Assembly (NCBI RefSeq): GCF_015477355.1
Contig: NZ_JADLRJ010000002.1
Coordinates: 62,001 to 126,000 of the forward strand
Length of the DNA: 64,000 bases
Source of the DNA: Nocardia blacklockiae
GTDB lineage: Bacteria > Actinomycetota > Actinomycetes > Mycobacteriales > Mycobacteriaceae
Direction of reading: 5' to 3'
The notes under the pieces were generated by a model that ran no database searches, had not been told where the DNA came from, and worked only from the letters and a program-made list of their open reading frames with translations. The translations under genes and the position numbers were made by a program. Positions 16,901-29,400 of this stretch are shown piece after piece (the first letter of the stretch is position 1; each line of letters begins with the position of its first letter).

Positions 16901-17455
16901 TTGGCCTCACTGAGAATACAAGATCAACCGTCCCCTGAACCCGCTGTGGCGCACCAGGTGTCCACAGAGAGCGACTCCTTCCAGGATAGTTGACAGTGCC
17001 AATATGGTCTATCTGTCGATGGGCCAACGACTTTCGTTACGGCGGATCGGTTCCCACTCTGTGTGTTTGGCCTTGGCAGCCCGTATCCAAAACCGTGACC
17101 AATGTGCGGGCGCTGCCTTCGATAACGAACGGTTGCCGAGTTCGATCGTCGTCCCGACGCACCCCCGCGCCGTGCAGACGTGGGCCACAGGTCGACCTCG
17201 TGGCGTGGGTCCACGCGTGCTGCTACCGTCGAAGTACTCCCTGCTACCTGCGATTGCGGTAGCGGATGAGGCGCCGGACCGCCCGTTTCGGGACCGCGCC
17301 GCCCTTCTCCTCTCGACATACCTCGGATGTTCTACGCCGATAGCCGGGCGCGACGTGCTGGCTCCCTACCTCGGGATATCGCTGTTCGAGCGGAGGACGG
17401 GTGATGTCCCATCCGTGAGCAAGCTTGACTTGCCCCATGTGTAGGGGAGTTACCG
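16901..17455. other. 555-base gap without a supported gene
   Basis: The region lies between the divergent low-GC operon and the 17456/17487 start sites and should contain the promoters for both. An ORF at 17004-17444 on + has poor codon bias and no recognisable product. I see no repeat or RNA structure that I can support. At 17443-17449 AGGGGAG forms a strong ribosome-binding site for a TTG at 17456. Confidence 0.5.
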
Positions 17456-20400
17456 TTGGACGACGACCCGATCCTGTTCGACGACAGTGATGATGAAAGC
17501 GACACAGCTGATGACGAGCGAGATCCGCGCCGACGTCGAGCGCCGCTACCGCGACCAGATGCCCCCGGAGTGGGATTCGCAGCAGCGCGCGGCGTTCGTC
17601 GAGTCGAGGACCAGCGAACTCGAGCAGCAGATCCAGCAGGCGACCGAGCCGCTGTTCGAGCACAACCTGGCACACAACCGCGAGACCTCTGGCCGGGAAC
17701 CGGATTACGCGACGGTGGTGAATCTGCGGAGCCAGGCCCGCGAGCAGGCGATGGAGATCGCACGGGGGCAGCTGTTCGAGGGCTACGACGAGCCGGATCC
17801 GGAACCGGGCCCGTGGGAGCAGGAACGGGTGATCGGGGAGCAGCTCGACACGGTGTGGATGACGAAGCCGCCGATGCAGCGGTGGGCGACGCCGTGGGCC
17901 GACCCGGTCGAGGACGACGACCTGTTCGATCTGGCAGCGATCCTTCTTCCCGGCGCGGAGATGACCCTGTTGGAGCCGGCGATGCATCTGTTGCAGGCGA
18001 TGCGCGCCGAAGGGATGGAATTGCCGACGGCAGCAGGCGATCCAGCGCACCAGCAGATGGTCCAGGTACTTCGCCGCGGGCTGGAGCAGGAGAACGAGCG
18101 CCGAGCGGGCGTAGGCATGCCGACCTTGCCGGTCAGCCTCTAGAACCCGCGGCCCCGGGGGTCGCGTTCGGTGACCTGGCCGAGCGCCCCCCGCTGACCG
18201 ATGTCGGTCCTGGTGAGCTGTTGCTGCTCACCGATACTGCGCGGCGCTATCCGGTCCTCGTGCGCGTGCTCGAGGCTCCGACCGATACCACCGCCCCGCA
18301 GGCGCCGCTAGTCGTCGAGGAACTGGCCACCGGTTCACGACGTGAATATTCCTGGGGCGCAATGCCGTCGACGTGGCGTCGGCTGACAGCTGTCGAGGAG
18401 CAGGCCTTGGCCGCCGCCGATTCGCCGGTCATCGCAGCGGATCAGCTGGCGGTCGGTGACATCCTGATCCGCCGCCCCGAGGTCCACCAAGAGCCGGAAA
18501 TCGTCCAGGTCGCCGAAACCTCGACGATCCATGCTTACCGAGACGCGGCGATTCCCCGGATCGTGTTCGAACGCATCGACACCGGAGCCCGCCTCACCCA
18601 CACCGGCCCGACACTCGGGCCACATTGGTTCCGCACAACCCTGGCCACCGGTGCGCCCTCGTCGGGCACGGACTCCACAACCACCGACCGAGTCTCCGGC
18701 GAACCGACTCCGGCCGCCGTGGCTCCCAGCCTTGGCGGCACCGATAAGGGCATCGCAGCACCGTCGCCGGTGACACCACGCAGCTACCGGCAGGTTCGGT
18801 CCGGCAGCGCGGCGTTCGAGGCGGTGGTGGCCGAGGCGCGGGTGGCACGGGCCGAGGCGGAGAAGGCCGGTGGTCACGACCGGAATGCCTGGCTGAGGTT
18901 TACGGACCTGTTGGCGACCGATCCCCGCACCGGCCGCACGCACTCTGCCACGAGCCGGTCGCGGCGTTCCCTGAACGAGTGGTGGATTCAGCAAGCCGTG
19001 GTCGCTTACCAGGACCTCGGCTACCGCGTCGAGCATCGGCTGCCGGCGCAGCGCCAATCGCGGCTCGCCGCGCAGATCGACATCGACCACGACGCGATGC
19101 TCGTCGTCGTGGACGCGAAACTGCCCGCCTTCACCAACGCGTTCAACCTCATCCACAACCTTCCCCAAGCCCGCGACCACCTCGACATCGACCTAGTGGA
19201 CAGCGGCAACGAACCCAACGCCCCACCGACCGGACACGAGCCCCCGGTGCCCCGGCCGATTGCCGACGGCACCCTCAACGAATGGGTCGCGGCCGGACGC
19301 GCCATGTTCGATCCCACCCACCGGCACAGGACGCCCAACCCCCGCGACCACCGCGACACCGCCCTCGCCCTGCACCGTCGTCGCCGACACCACCGCACCG
19401 TCGAGTGGATCGAAAACTCCTACCGTGACGGCTGGTACGCCGCCAGTTACGAGGTCACCGCCCCGGCCTGGTACGCGGTCCGCGACACCGTCGCGCGCGA
19501 CCCAGCCATCGTCGAGGCCGTCCGCAGGCTCGGCCGCACGCCCGAACTCCTCGCTCTCACACCGGAATTCACCGACATCGTCAGTGCCGCGCTCGACCGC
19601 GCCGCCGACACGAATCCGACGGCCGCGCTTGCCATCCGCGACGCCCGATACGTTTACTGCTACACCGTTTCCCACGACCGGTGGCTCGAACGGCTGGCCG
19701 CCGACATCGCCGACCACGCGAGCACCCACGCCCGCCGCGACTGGCCACATCCGTTCGCGACCGACCGCGACCTGCACCAGTTCCGCCGTTGGGCCGCAGA
19801 GCAATTCCGCGGTGACCCGCTGACCTCGACGGCCCTCGGGTGGGGATACGACGAGCACCGCGCCGGCGAACTCGGCGCGGTCGTCGCGACGATCCTGACC
19901 GAACTACCCCAGCAACGCCCGGACATCCCGGTCAACCTCGACGATCCCGCGGTGCTGGCGCGGGTGAGAGCCGAACTCTACTGGGAGGTGCTCCCCGCAC
20001 TGGGTGCCGCGGACCGCGACCCGCTGTGGACCGAGAACGAACACCGCTGGCACCCGGGAACCACAACGGTCGCCGTAGAGCAGATCCGCGGCCGCTGGTA
20101 CGTACGCACCGAGAACGGCCACCGGGACTGTTGGGGGGTCGACCACCGCGCCGCGCTCGCCCAGGCCTTGACTCTCGCAGGGCACCGGTCATTGATCAGG
20201 CCCGACCACCTCGCCGTGCACGCGCGCATCCACGTCCTGCGTACGGCCCTGACCGACAGGGCACGCCGCGATCTGGCCGGTCATGAGCTACTCCATGCCG
20301 CCGTCCGGTCTCCGGCCCTCAACGCCCTGTCCACTCCCGACATCGTGGATCTGTCGGCAGTTCATTCAGCACTCACCACCGAAGCCATCCGCGCGGTACT

Positions 20401-23400
20401 CCACGCCATCGGCACGGCTGAACCCGTACTCCTCGCCGAAGTCGACACCCGAGGGCTCGACCCCGTCGAAGTCGTGCGCACAGATCTCGCCGCCGACCTT
20501 CTTCTCGAACTGCGCCGCAGCGACCGCGACCACACCACCGACACGGACGGATCCTTATTCGAGCCGCAAACCCTGGGCGGCGATATCCACGTCGCCAGTG
20601 CCGGCGACTCCACGATCATCGTCGGCGATCCCGACGGTCACCACCTCGCCGTCACCGCCGCCGACGATCTCTGGGCGATCGCGCACGATCCAGACGTCGA
20701 CGCCATCGCAGACGCATCGACGTTGTCCGACGCGATCACCCAGGCACGGAATCTCCTCTCGGAATCGAAACCTGCCGCAGCGCAGTCGATTACGCGCGAC
20801 ACAACAGCAAAACACGGCGACGTCGATCCTGTGGCCGACACCCCGCCACGGACGTCCCCCGAACGACCAGCCCCGCCCACCGCGATCGACGAACCGGCCA
20901 CCCAGCCCCCCACAACCGCCATCACCGATCCGGCCCCTGCCGCCCCGCACGACGGCGCGCCGACACAATCCGACATCAAGGGAACTGTCGCCGAACAGAT
21001 TCCGATCGGCGATAACCACACCACCAGTGACAACGACGCCTCCGCAGAGCCCGCCCCCACCGGCGACTCCGACATCGAGCGTGCCGCGCCCAGCCCTGAA
21101 ACCAGGGCGGCGCACGGCACGGTCACCGCTCTACCGACGTGGACCGACAACACCGCGTCAAGTTCCACCTACGACCAACGTGACGGCGACCAGAGGCTGG
21201 TGCCCCAGTTAGGCGTGCCCGACGTCGACCGGGCCTTGATTCACTGCACCCTGCAGGACTGGTCCCACAACTGCTACGGCGGTGTCTTCGATCCCTCCGA
21301 CATCGCCGCGTCCGTCGTGTCCACCTACCTCGATCCCCTCGCCCACACCTATGGGTTTCGGCAGGTCCACGCCATCGCCACCGAACTGCTCGCCGCGAAT
21401 CCGAGCTACCCGACGACCCGGTGGCCGCGGCTGACCAAGCGCGCCGAGGCGCGGCGCGCGCGAGCCGATCAGCTGATCGCCCATGCCGAAGCCCTCAGCG
21501 ACGCCGGAGCCTACGACGACGCCCTCGCCGCGCTGCATCAAGCGCAGCTCGCGAACTGCGAAATCATCGGGAACCAACCCGACTACGAACCGTCCGCCTA
21601 CCGCGCCCGGCGCGACCGGATCAGAGCCGCCCGCGACACCACCGCAAGCGGCACCGCGGCCGTGCCGGACGCCTACACCCCGCCGTGGCCGCCCCACCCG
21701 TTCCGCACCGACGATGATCTGCGCGCCTGGCGCGACGCGACCGTCGCCGACCTCCTCGCGGACCCTCTGGTAGCGCTGCGCACCGAGCACAACCTGCCAC
21801 GTGCCCATCCCCGGCTGCTCGACGAGGCGATCGACCTCGCCCTCGACCAGGCCGCCCAGCGCCCACCACCGCTACGCGACGATGTCACCGATGACTATGT
21901 GCGCGACTGGATCACCGCCGCCGTCACCCGGCTCTACCCCCGCCACAGCACCCCCGAACACCACCCGCTCTGGGAACCGACCCACGACCGGTGGCGAATC
22001 CTCAACGGCAGCAACATCTCGGTCATGCCAACCGGCAGCACGTGGCGGGTCGTCGAAACCGACCAGCACATCGACTACTCCGACAACTGGGGCTCCGACC
22101 ACCGGGCCGCCGTCGCCGAGGCCTACCGGCGCGCCGGACGCCCCGATCTCGTCCCACCGGCCGCCGGCACCGTTCACGCTCGCGTGGCCGCCGCGCGTCG
22201 CGCGCTGGCCGACCTTGCCGGGCCGGCACTGCGCGACCACGAGATGGTGCACGCGATCGCCCGGTCGGCCGATCTGCTCGGCAACACCTTCCGCCGCGGA
22301 GCCGCGGCGACCTCGACCCGCAGCCCACTGCATTTCGCCGCGATCGCCGACGTCCTCGACCAGCTGACAGCACACCATCCTGCAGCCGTCGACGATCTCA
22401 CCGCCACCGGCATCGACCCGACCGCCTTCCTCGGCGCGGACCTACTCGAATCGGTCCTGCACGACCTGTTCGACCACTACCTCACCACGACCCCCGCCGA
22501 CATGCCTGCCGGGGACCTGCATCCCACCTGGGACGGCACGGTGATCGTCGGCGACCCGCACGGCGACCACGCCGAGATCGCATCGGAGCTCCAAGACCGC
22601 GAGATCAGTGAACGCCGCGGCGGCTTCGTATGGGTCGACCGCACCGGGCGGTACCCCATCCGCGAAACCAGTTTCACCGCCGCACTGGCCGAAGCCCGTG
22701 CCCGCCATGCAGCTCGAACCTCACCGCACGAGCGCGAAGCGGCTGACGAACCCGACCAGGAAATCGAACCATCCTCCCGCACAACCGGACCCGCCCCCGC
22801 GTCGCGCCGCGACATCGAGGCTGGCTCAGGCGATGACCCCAGCGAAGAGGTGCCGAAGAAGTCCAAAGTCGAACTCACTCTCGGTCTGACCGGGCCGGAC
22901 GATCGCTACCTCGGTTACATCGGCCGTTTCGACGGCGACTACGACATCGAGGTGAACGGAGTCCGGTTCATCTTCCGGCTCCCCAGCCCGATCTACAACC
23001 GCAAGAACATCGGCGTGTGGATCGCGCAGCACGACGGTTCGCATCCCCCCGAATCATGGAACTGGACCCGGTGGAGCGCGGGCAAGAAGATCGCCACCGT
23101 CGAACGCCACGAACAGATCGTGCCCGCGATCCGGAAACACCTGGCCCGCAACACGTCGCCGTCAGCCCGCAGCCGTGACTCCGGCACGCCCGCCTCCGGC
23201 ACGCAACTCCAACTCGGAACCGACGCCGCCGACCCCGACATCCACGACGAACAGCGCCCGGAACCCCACGGCGACAACGATTCCGGCTCCGGCCCAGCCG
23301 TCGACGCCGCCGGGGAATCCGGTCCGCTGCTATTCACCGAACAGCCCACCGACACCCGGCCCGAACCGGAAGTGGATTCCGGGACCGCACCACCGGCCCC

Positions 23401-26400
23401 GGCCGCACCGGGCCCAACGCCTGCGGCCTCCTCGGCGGCGATGCTGGAAGGCGAGAGTTATCCGCCGTCGCCGCAGCAGCAGGCGGTGTACGACGCGGTG
23501 CTGGCCGGGTCGAGCGTGAAGATCCAGGCCGGTGCCGGAGCGGGCAAGACCAGCACCCTCAAGGGATGCGCGCGGCGGATCGGCCGCGCCGACCCGAACG
23601 CCAAGATCGTGTACATCGCGTTCAACAAGACAGTGCAACTGGAAGCCGCGGCCGCGATGCCGGCCAACGTCGAAGCGCGTACCGGTCACAGTATCGCGGT
23701 GGTGTGGGGCGGAAAGAAGCGGCAGAACCGCCTCGACAGCAACACCGCGCTGCGGAAACCCGACGCCATGGCCCGGCATCTGGGCCTGCGCCAGGCCCTG
23801 ACGGCCGGCCCGGAGCCGCCCCTCAGCCCGGCGGAGCAGGCCGTCGCCGCCATGCGCACCGTTGCCGCCTACGCGAACAGCGCCGACGACGACATCGGTG
23901 CCCAGCACCTGCCCGAGCGCCTGCGGCAGCTCCCGGCCTCCAGTAAGCAACGCCTGCTCACCGTCGCCCGCGCCGCCTGGACCGATCTGGTCGCCGAAAC
24001 CGGCCAGTTGAAGCTCACCCACGACCACATCCGCAAAATGTGGGCGTTGTCGCGCCCGGACTTCACCCGTCCCGGATCCGGGCTCAAGCGACCCGCCACC
24101 ATCGTGTTTCTCGACGAAGCCCAGGACACACCGCCGGTGTTGCGGAAGGTCGTCGGCGACCAGACCGGTGTGCAGACGGTCATCGTGGGCGATGAGAACC
24201 AGGCGATCTACGGATTCACCGGCGCGGTCAACGCACTCGCGGAACTCGACGCCGAACACCGGCTGCCGCTGACGGTCTCGTGGCGGTTCGGGTCCGGCAT
24301 CGCCGAGATCGGGAACCGGTTCCTGCAACTGCTGGACACCGACATGCGTATCCAGGGCGGTGGCCCGGCTTCGGAGATCGTGTCGCCCGGGTCGATGGCG
24401 TCTCCGGAGGCGATTCTGGTGCGGTCCAACAGCGGAGCGATTACCGAGATCGCGCGCCAGCTCGACGCGGACCGGGTCGTCGGTGTGCCCAAAGGCACCA
24501 AGGGCGACCTGACGTCCCTGGTCGACACCACTCGCTACCTGCAAGGCCACGGCCCCCACCCCAGCCGTGTCCTCGACGAACTCGCCCCTTACCGCACCTG
24601 GGACGAGGTCGTAGCCGACGCCGAGCGCGGCGACGACCCGAAACTGTCGATGCTGGTGCGCATCGTGGACCAGAACGGCCTCGACACCCTCGGCGAACTG
24701 GTCCAGCAGATCCACGAACTCGGCGCGGGATCGATGCCCGGCCTGACCTTCCGCGACGCCGACTACGGGCTCGTCGCAGGCCGGAAAGCCTACGACTACC
24801 GTCACATCCTCGCCCGCGCCGGATTCGAACTCGAACCGCTGCCAGATGGGCAGACGATCACGAAGGGGAAATACGCAGGCCGCCCAGCACGGGCATGGAT
24901 CGCCTTCGGCACCCCCGCCGAACGCCAAGCCAAACTCGCCCGCGCACACGAACTCGCCGGCGGACCCACCCCCGACGTGATCATCTCCACCGCGCACAAG
25001 GCCAAAGGCCTCGAATGGGACTCAGTCCGTGTGGGCGACGACTTCAAAGGCCCGGTCACCGACCCGCAATCCGGCGAGTTGATCATGCCCTCCCACGAGG
25101 AACTGTGCCTGGCCTACGTCGCCGTCACCCGCGCCCGACGCACACTCGACCCCGGCGGCTTGGCGTACGTCTTCGACCACACCACCGCCGAAAAACCCGC
25201 TCCCACTAGGGAAGTCCCCGCCCACACCACCCTCGGAGCCACGCCCGACCACCACGCCCCCGTGCCTTCGCCGCCGCCTCTCGCCAGCACCTCCGACGAC
25301 ACGTCCGACACCCGCACCGAACTCGGGTCACCGCAGCCGGATTCGATGGCTCCGTCGTCCGCTGGTGATGAGCACACCGACCACCCGCCACTGCCGCACG
25401 ATCCGCCAGAGGTGCAGCGCGACACCGAGCAGCCAGCGGCCAGCCAACCCGGGATCCCCGCGCGCCACCAAGAGCACTCGTCACCGAACACGGAGGGAAA
25501 CTACCGGTACGAGGCGGTGTGGCAGCGGCTGATCGACCCGGAAATCCCACTTGCACCCGCAGACCTGCCGGACGCGTGGGCACTCATCGAACTGGCAACC
25601 CGGAACCGGTGGGAAATCCGCGGCAGCTTCCTCACCCTGTCCGGCCACGTCGCCTATCGGCTCCGGGCCCGTGGGTTCGTCGAGGGCCGCACCGACGAAC
25701 GACAGTGGTGCTGGCGCCGCGACGGCGACCGCTGGGAACTCGATGACGACAACTCAGCCACCGGCCCCAGCGGCAGCGGCACACTCGGTGACGTGCTGCA
25801 ACGCCGCTCGGCCAGCGTGCCCGCGGACTCCGGCCCGGTCCTCGACGAGATCGTCGCCACCGTCCTACCCAGCATCGCCACACCCAGAAGCGACAGCACC
25901 GGCGAATATCGCCACTACCGCGACACCCAGAGCCCGCGGATCGCCGCGCAGATCACCCAAACACTGGCGCGCATCATCGACCGCAGCGACAGCCAATCCT
26001 CCCAATCCAGCGACGCGCACCGGGTGGCGAACGCGCTGCGCGCGAACACCGTTGCCCGCGACCAGCTGTGCGCGGCGATCCTCGACAGGGCGTGGCTGAG
26101 GACCAGCCTCACCGACGACGAGCAAGCCCGAATCCGATGCGCGGTAGACGATTTCGCGTACACGTTCCCGTTCGATCACGTCCGCTACACCACCGAGACC
26201 TACCTGCGCGACGTCGCTGCCGGTGACCGCTCCGGGCCGATATGGGCGGCCGTGGCAGCCGACATCGCCACCCGCCCCGACGAGGTACTCCACTGCACGA
26301 AGCCACAGGCCGACGCCCGCAAGTCCGCCCGCGAGGCGCTCGTGCCCGCCACCGAAGCCGCCATCGCCGCAGCCGACACCGACCGCGCACGAATCCTGCT

Positions 26401-29400
26401 GCGCGCCCTAGCAACCCACGATCCACGCAACGACCACACCCCGCAGCTGCACACGATTCTCGACGACCACTTCCCCGCCGCCCCGCCACCCCGACCGACC
26501 TCGAACGAGAACGAGTCACCCGAGGATCCGGATCTGATCGCGGCGGCGGTGCGCAACGGCTGGCACGTCGAACCGCCGCACACCTCCCCGCAGGCGCGGT
26601 CACGGGTGCTGCGCCACGTCCAATCCGACGGCACCCGCTACCACCTGCGCCTGGTCTGGAACCTCACCGACAACGGGCCGGTGTACGACGCGGCGCAATC
26701 GCGCGGCAGCAAACTCAGCAGCGACGGCATCTCCACCCCGCGCACCAGCGGCCTGCGCCTCGACATCGCCCGCAACATCGTCGCCGCCACCGCAACCGCT
26801 CCTGCCGATGCGGCGCACGCATCCGATGGCACAGAGACCAGCGACAGCGCAACGGAACTCGCGCAGGCGCACGCACTGCTCGATACGGACCAGCGGCTGC
26901 TGCTGTATGCGGTCGCGGATCGCAGGCTCGCCGCCCTGCTCACCGAGCCCGGCCCGGGAATTCAAGCACTGTTCCACAGCACTCTCGGACCCGACGATCC
27001 CACCCGCGACGTCCCCAGCAAGGTGCAGATCCATCGCCCCGCATGGGTCGGACAGCTGCGGGTGGCTGCGGGAGATATCTTCCACCGCCACTCTCAGGGC
27101 GGTACCGACTATCCGCAGATCAGTCGCGACGACGTCGAACGCTTCGCCCACGCGATACCTCCGGCGTGGCGCCGCAGGATCTCCACCGCCACACCCGGTG
27201 AGCGTCCCGGTCTGCTTCGCACGGTGCTGGGCATCGACTCCGCACAGATCGCCGACCCGACGGCATTGTTCGGCCTGACCGCCGACGAGCGTTACGCCGG
27301 GGCGGCCGACCGCCGATCCGACAGACGCCCCGCGCTGGCCGTGACAGCCGGTGGACGCACCTTCACCGTCTGCCCGCCCCTGCCCACCGACGGCGACTAC
27401 GGCTGGGATGTCGCCGACACGAGCGACCCGGCACGCGAAAACCCCGCCAGCGCACAAGCCTTCGGCGTCCTGCTCGCAGGCGACGTGGTGCCGGCCCTCC
27501 GTCGCTACCTCACCCTCACCGGCAGCGTCGGCGGCACCCGACGCCGCACCCGCGACGTCGAGGTGTTGTCGGCGGATCAGCGGCTGCTGCTGTTCGGCGC
27601 GTTCGGCCCATGGCATCTGGCGCGAGCGCTGGGAACCGACTCCGACTGGTACATCAGCAAGATCACCTTCGCCCTCCACCACAGCCACACCCTGCGCGAG
27701 GAGGTCTTCACCCACCGGCCCGCGTGGCGCGCCTGCCCGACCTACTGCGTGGACCGACAGGGAGTCCGGCTCGAGCCGTCGAGCGACACGGCACCGGCCT
27801 CGGCCGCAGCGGCAACCGTCACCCCCGCAGCGCTCAAGAAATTCCGGCGCACGCTCGACCCCCGTCTGCGAGCCCGCCTCGCGAACCACGAAACGCTGAG
27901 CGACAGCGAACTCGATCGCCTCACCACCGCAGTACTCGGCATCAACGAAATCGCCGCCGCGACGGGCTCACCACCCGCCGGGCCCGAGCGGCTCGACATG
28001 CGATCCGACTCATCGCAGCCCAGCACGGCACCACCGACTGGGGCCACCGCCGAGCCGACAGGTACCGCGACCACTCGCCCGGACCGCGCCACGCCACCCC
28101 AGCCTCCAGGCCGCGAACCTCCGATCCGGTTCGCGCACATCGGATCCGACGGCACCGCGACACTACGCCCCGACCTCGCCGGCCAGACCCTCAATGCCCT
28201 GGCCGAACCTCACACCGAGCACACCCCGGCCCCCGCGACGGGCAGGCCCGCCGAGCGCACCGACCCGGCCGCCCCGGACAGTGCGCACCCCGGCACACAG
28301 GCCACTGCGCCCCAGCCACGCTCCGACACGACACCACCGCGCACCGACCGGCCGCCCACGGAACTGTCCGCCGGCCTCGCGCGACGCCCGACGAAACCGT
28401 CTGGAGGTCAAGGCGCGCGGACGGCCCGGAAACCACGAAGTTCACGCCGCAAGGAAAGCCCCGGGCAGCTGGGGATGTTCGATATCACCGCCGACGGCGG
28501 CATCGACCCGGCACTGATCGATCCCGGTGGCACGCCGCTGCCGCCCGTCGCCACCGATCGCCGCGCCCACCTTCCCCATGTCCCCGACTCCATGCCCGAT
28601 GTACCGCTGTCGGAGTGGTCCACCACCACCCTCACTCCCGTCCGTCGCAGCAGCGGCCACGTCACCTACATGCGGGCCGCGGCCGCGATCGCCGCACCCT
28701 TCACTCCCGACGACGTGATCGACCAGATCCAACAACTGTCCACCATCTGGTTCGCCCGGCTGGTGGACGCGCTCACCAGCAGCGACCCCGCCACCCTCGA
28801 CGACCTCACCGCTTCCCGGCCCCGACTCGCGCAGCACGGTGTCGCCGTCGAAGTGACGAAGAAGGGTCTCACGCTGCAAGTCCGCGACGTCACTCACGAC
28901 GAGCGCCCAGTGCGGCGGGAAACCACGATCGCCTGGCGGGACCTAGCCGATCACTGGATTCGCCCCGGCCTCACCGATCAGCGCCGCGACATCCTGCGAC
29001 GCAGCGTGGACCAGCGCCTCCACTACGGCACGGGCCTCGAGGCATTCGAACTACTCGACCGACGCGCCACCTGGGACCAAGCGACCAGCGAGCTGGACGA
29101 GATGGCCGACCGTGTCCGCAGCGACATCCTCACCTCCGCACAGCACCCGGACGCCGACCCCACCGCACCGTCCGACTTGGCTCAGATGATCACCCGGTTG
29201 GACCAGCTCGCCTCGCTCGTCCCGGACCAGTGGGAATCAGTGAAATCCGTCCACGCCGTACAGCCCGGCGACGCCCTCGGCAGCCTGACCGACGACCGAA
29301 TCTTCGTCGTCCAGCAGCCCCCGCGCTACACCGACACCACCGCCGAACTGCACGGGCTGGAACTACACCGCGACATGGGCACCGTCGCCGCCGAGCCGCA

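Noticed and set aside
17004-17444. 146-aa + ORF in the gap before the giant gene
   Set aside because: Poor codon bias, no ribosome-binding site and no recognisable product; the region is better seen as promoter-bearing intergenic DNA.
26600-27889. Long minus-strand ORF opposite the giant gene (429 aa)
   Set aside because: It has antisense codon structure typical of GC-rich DNA and no recognisable motif. The + strand frame carries consistent coding bias and internal repeats.
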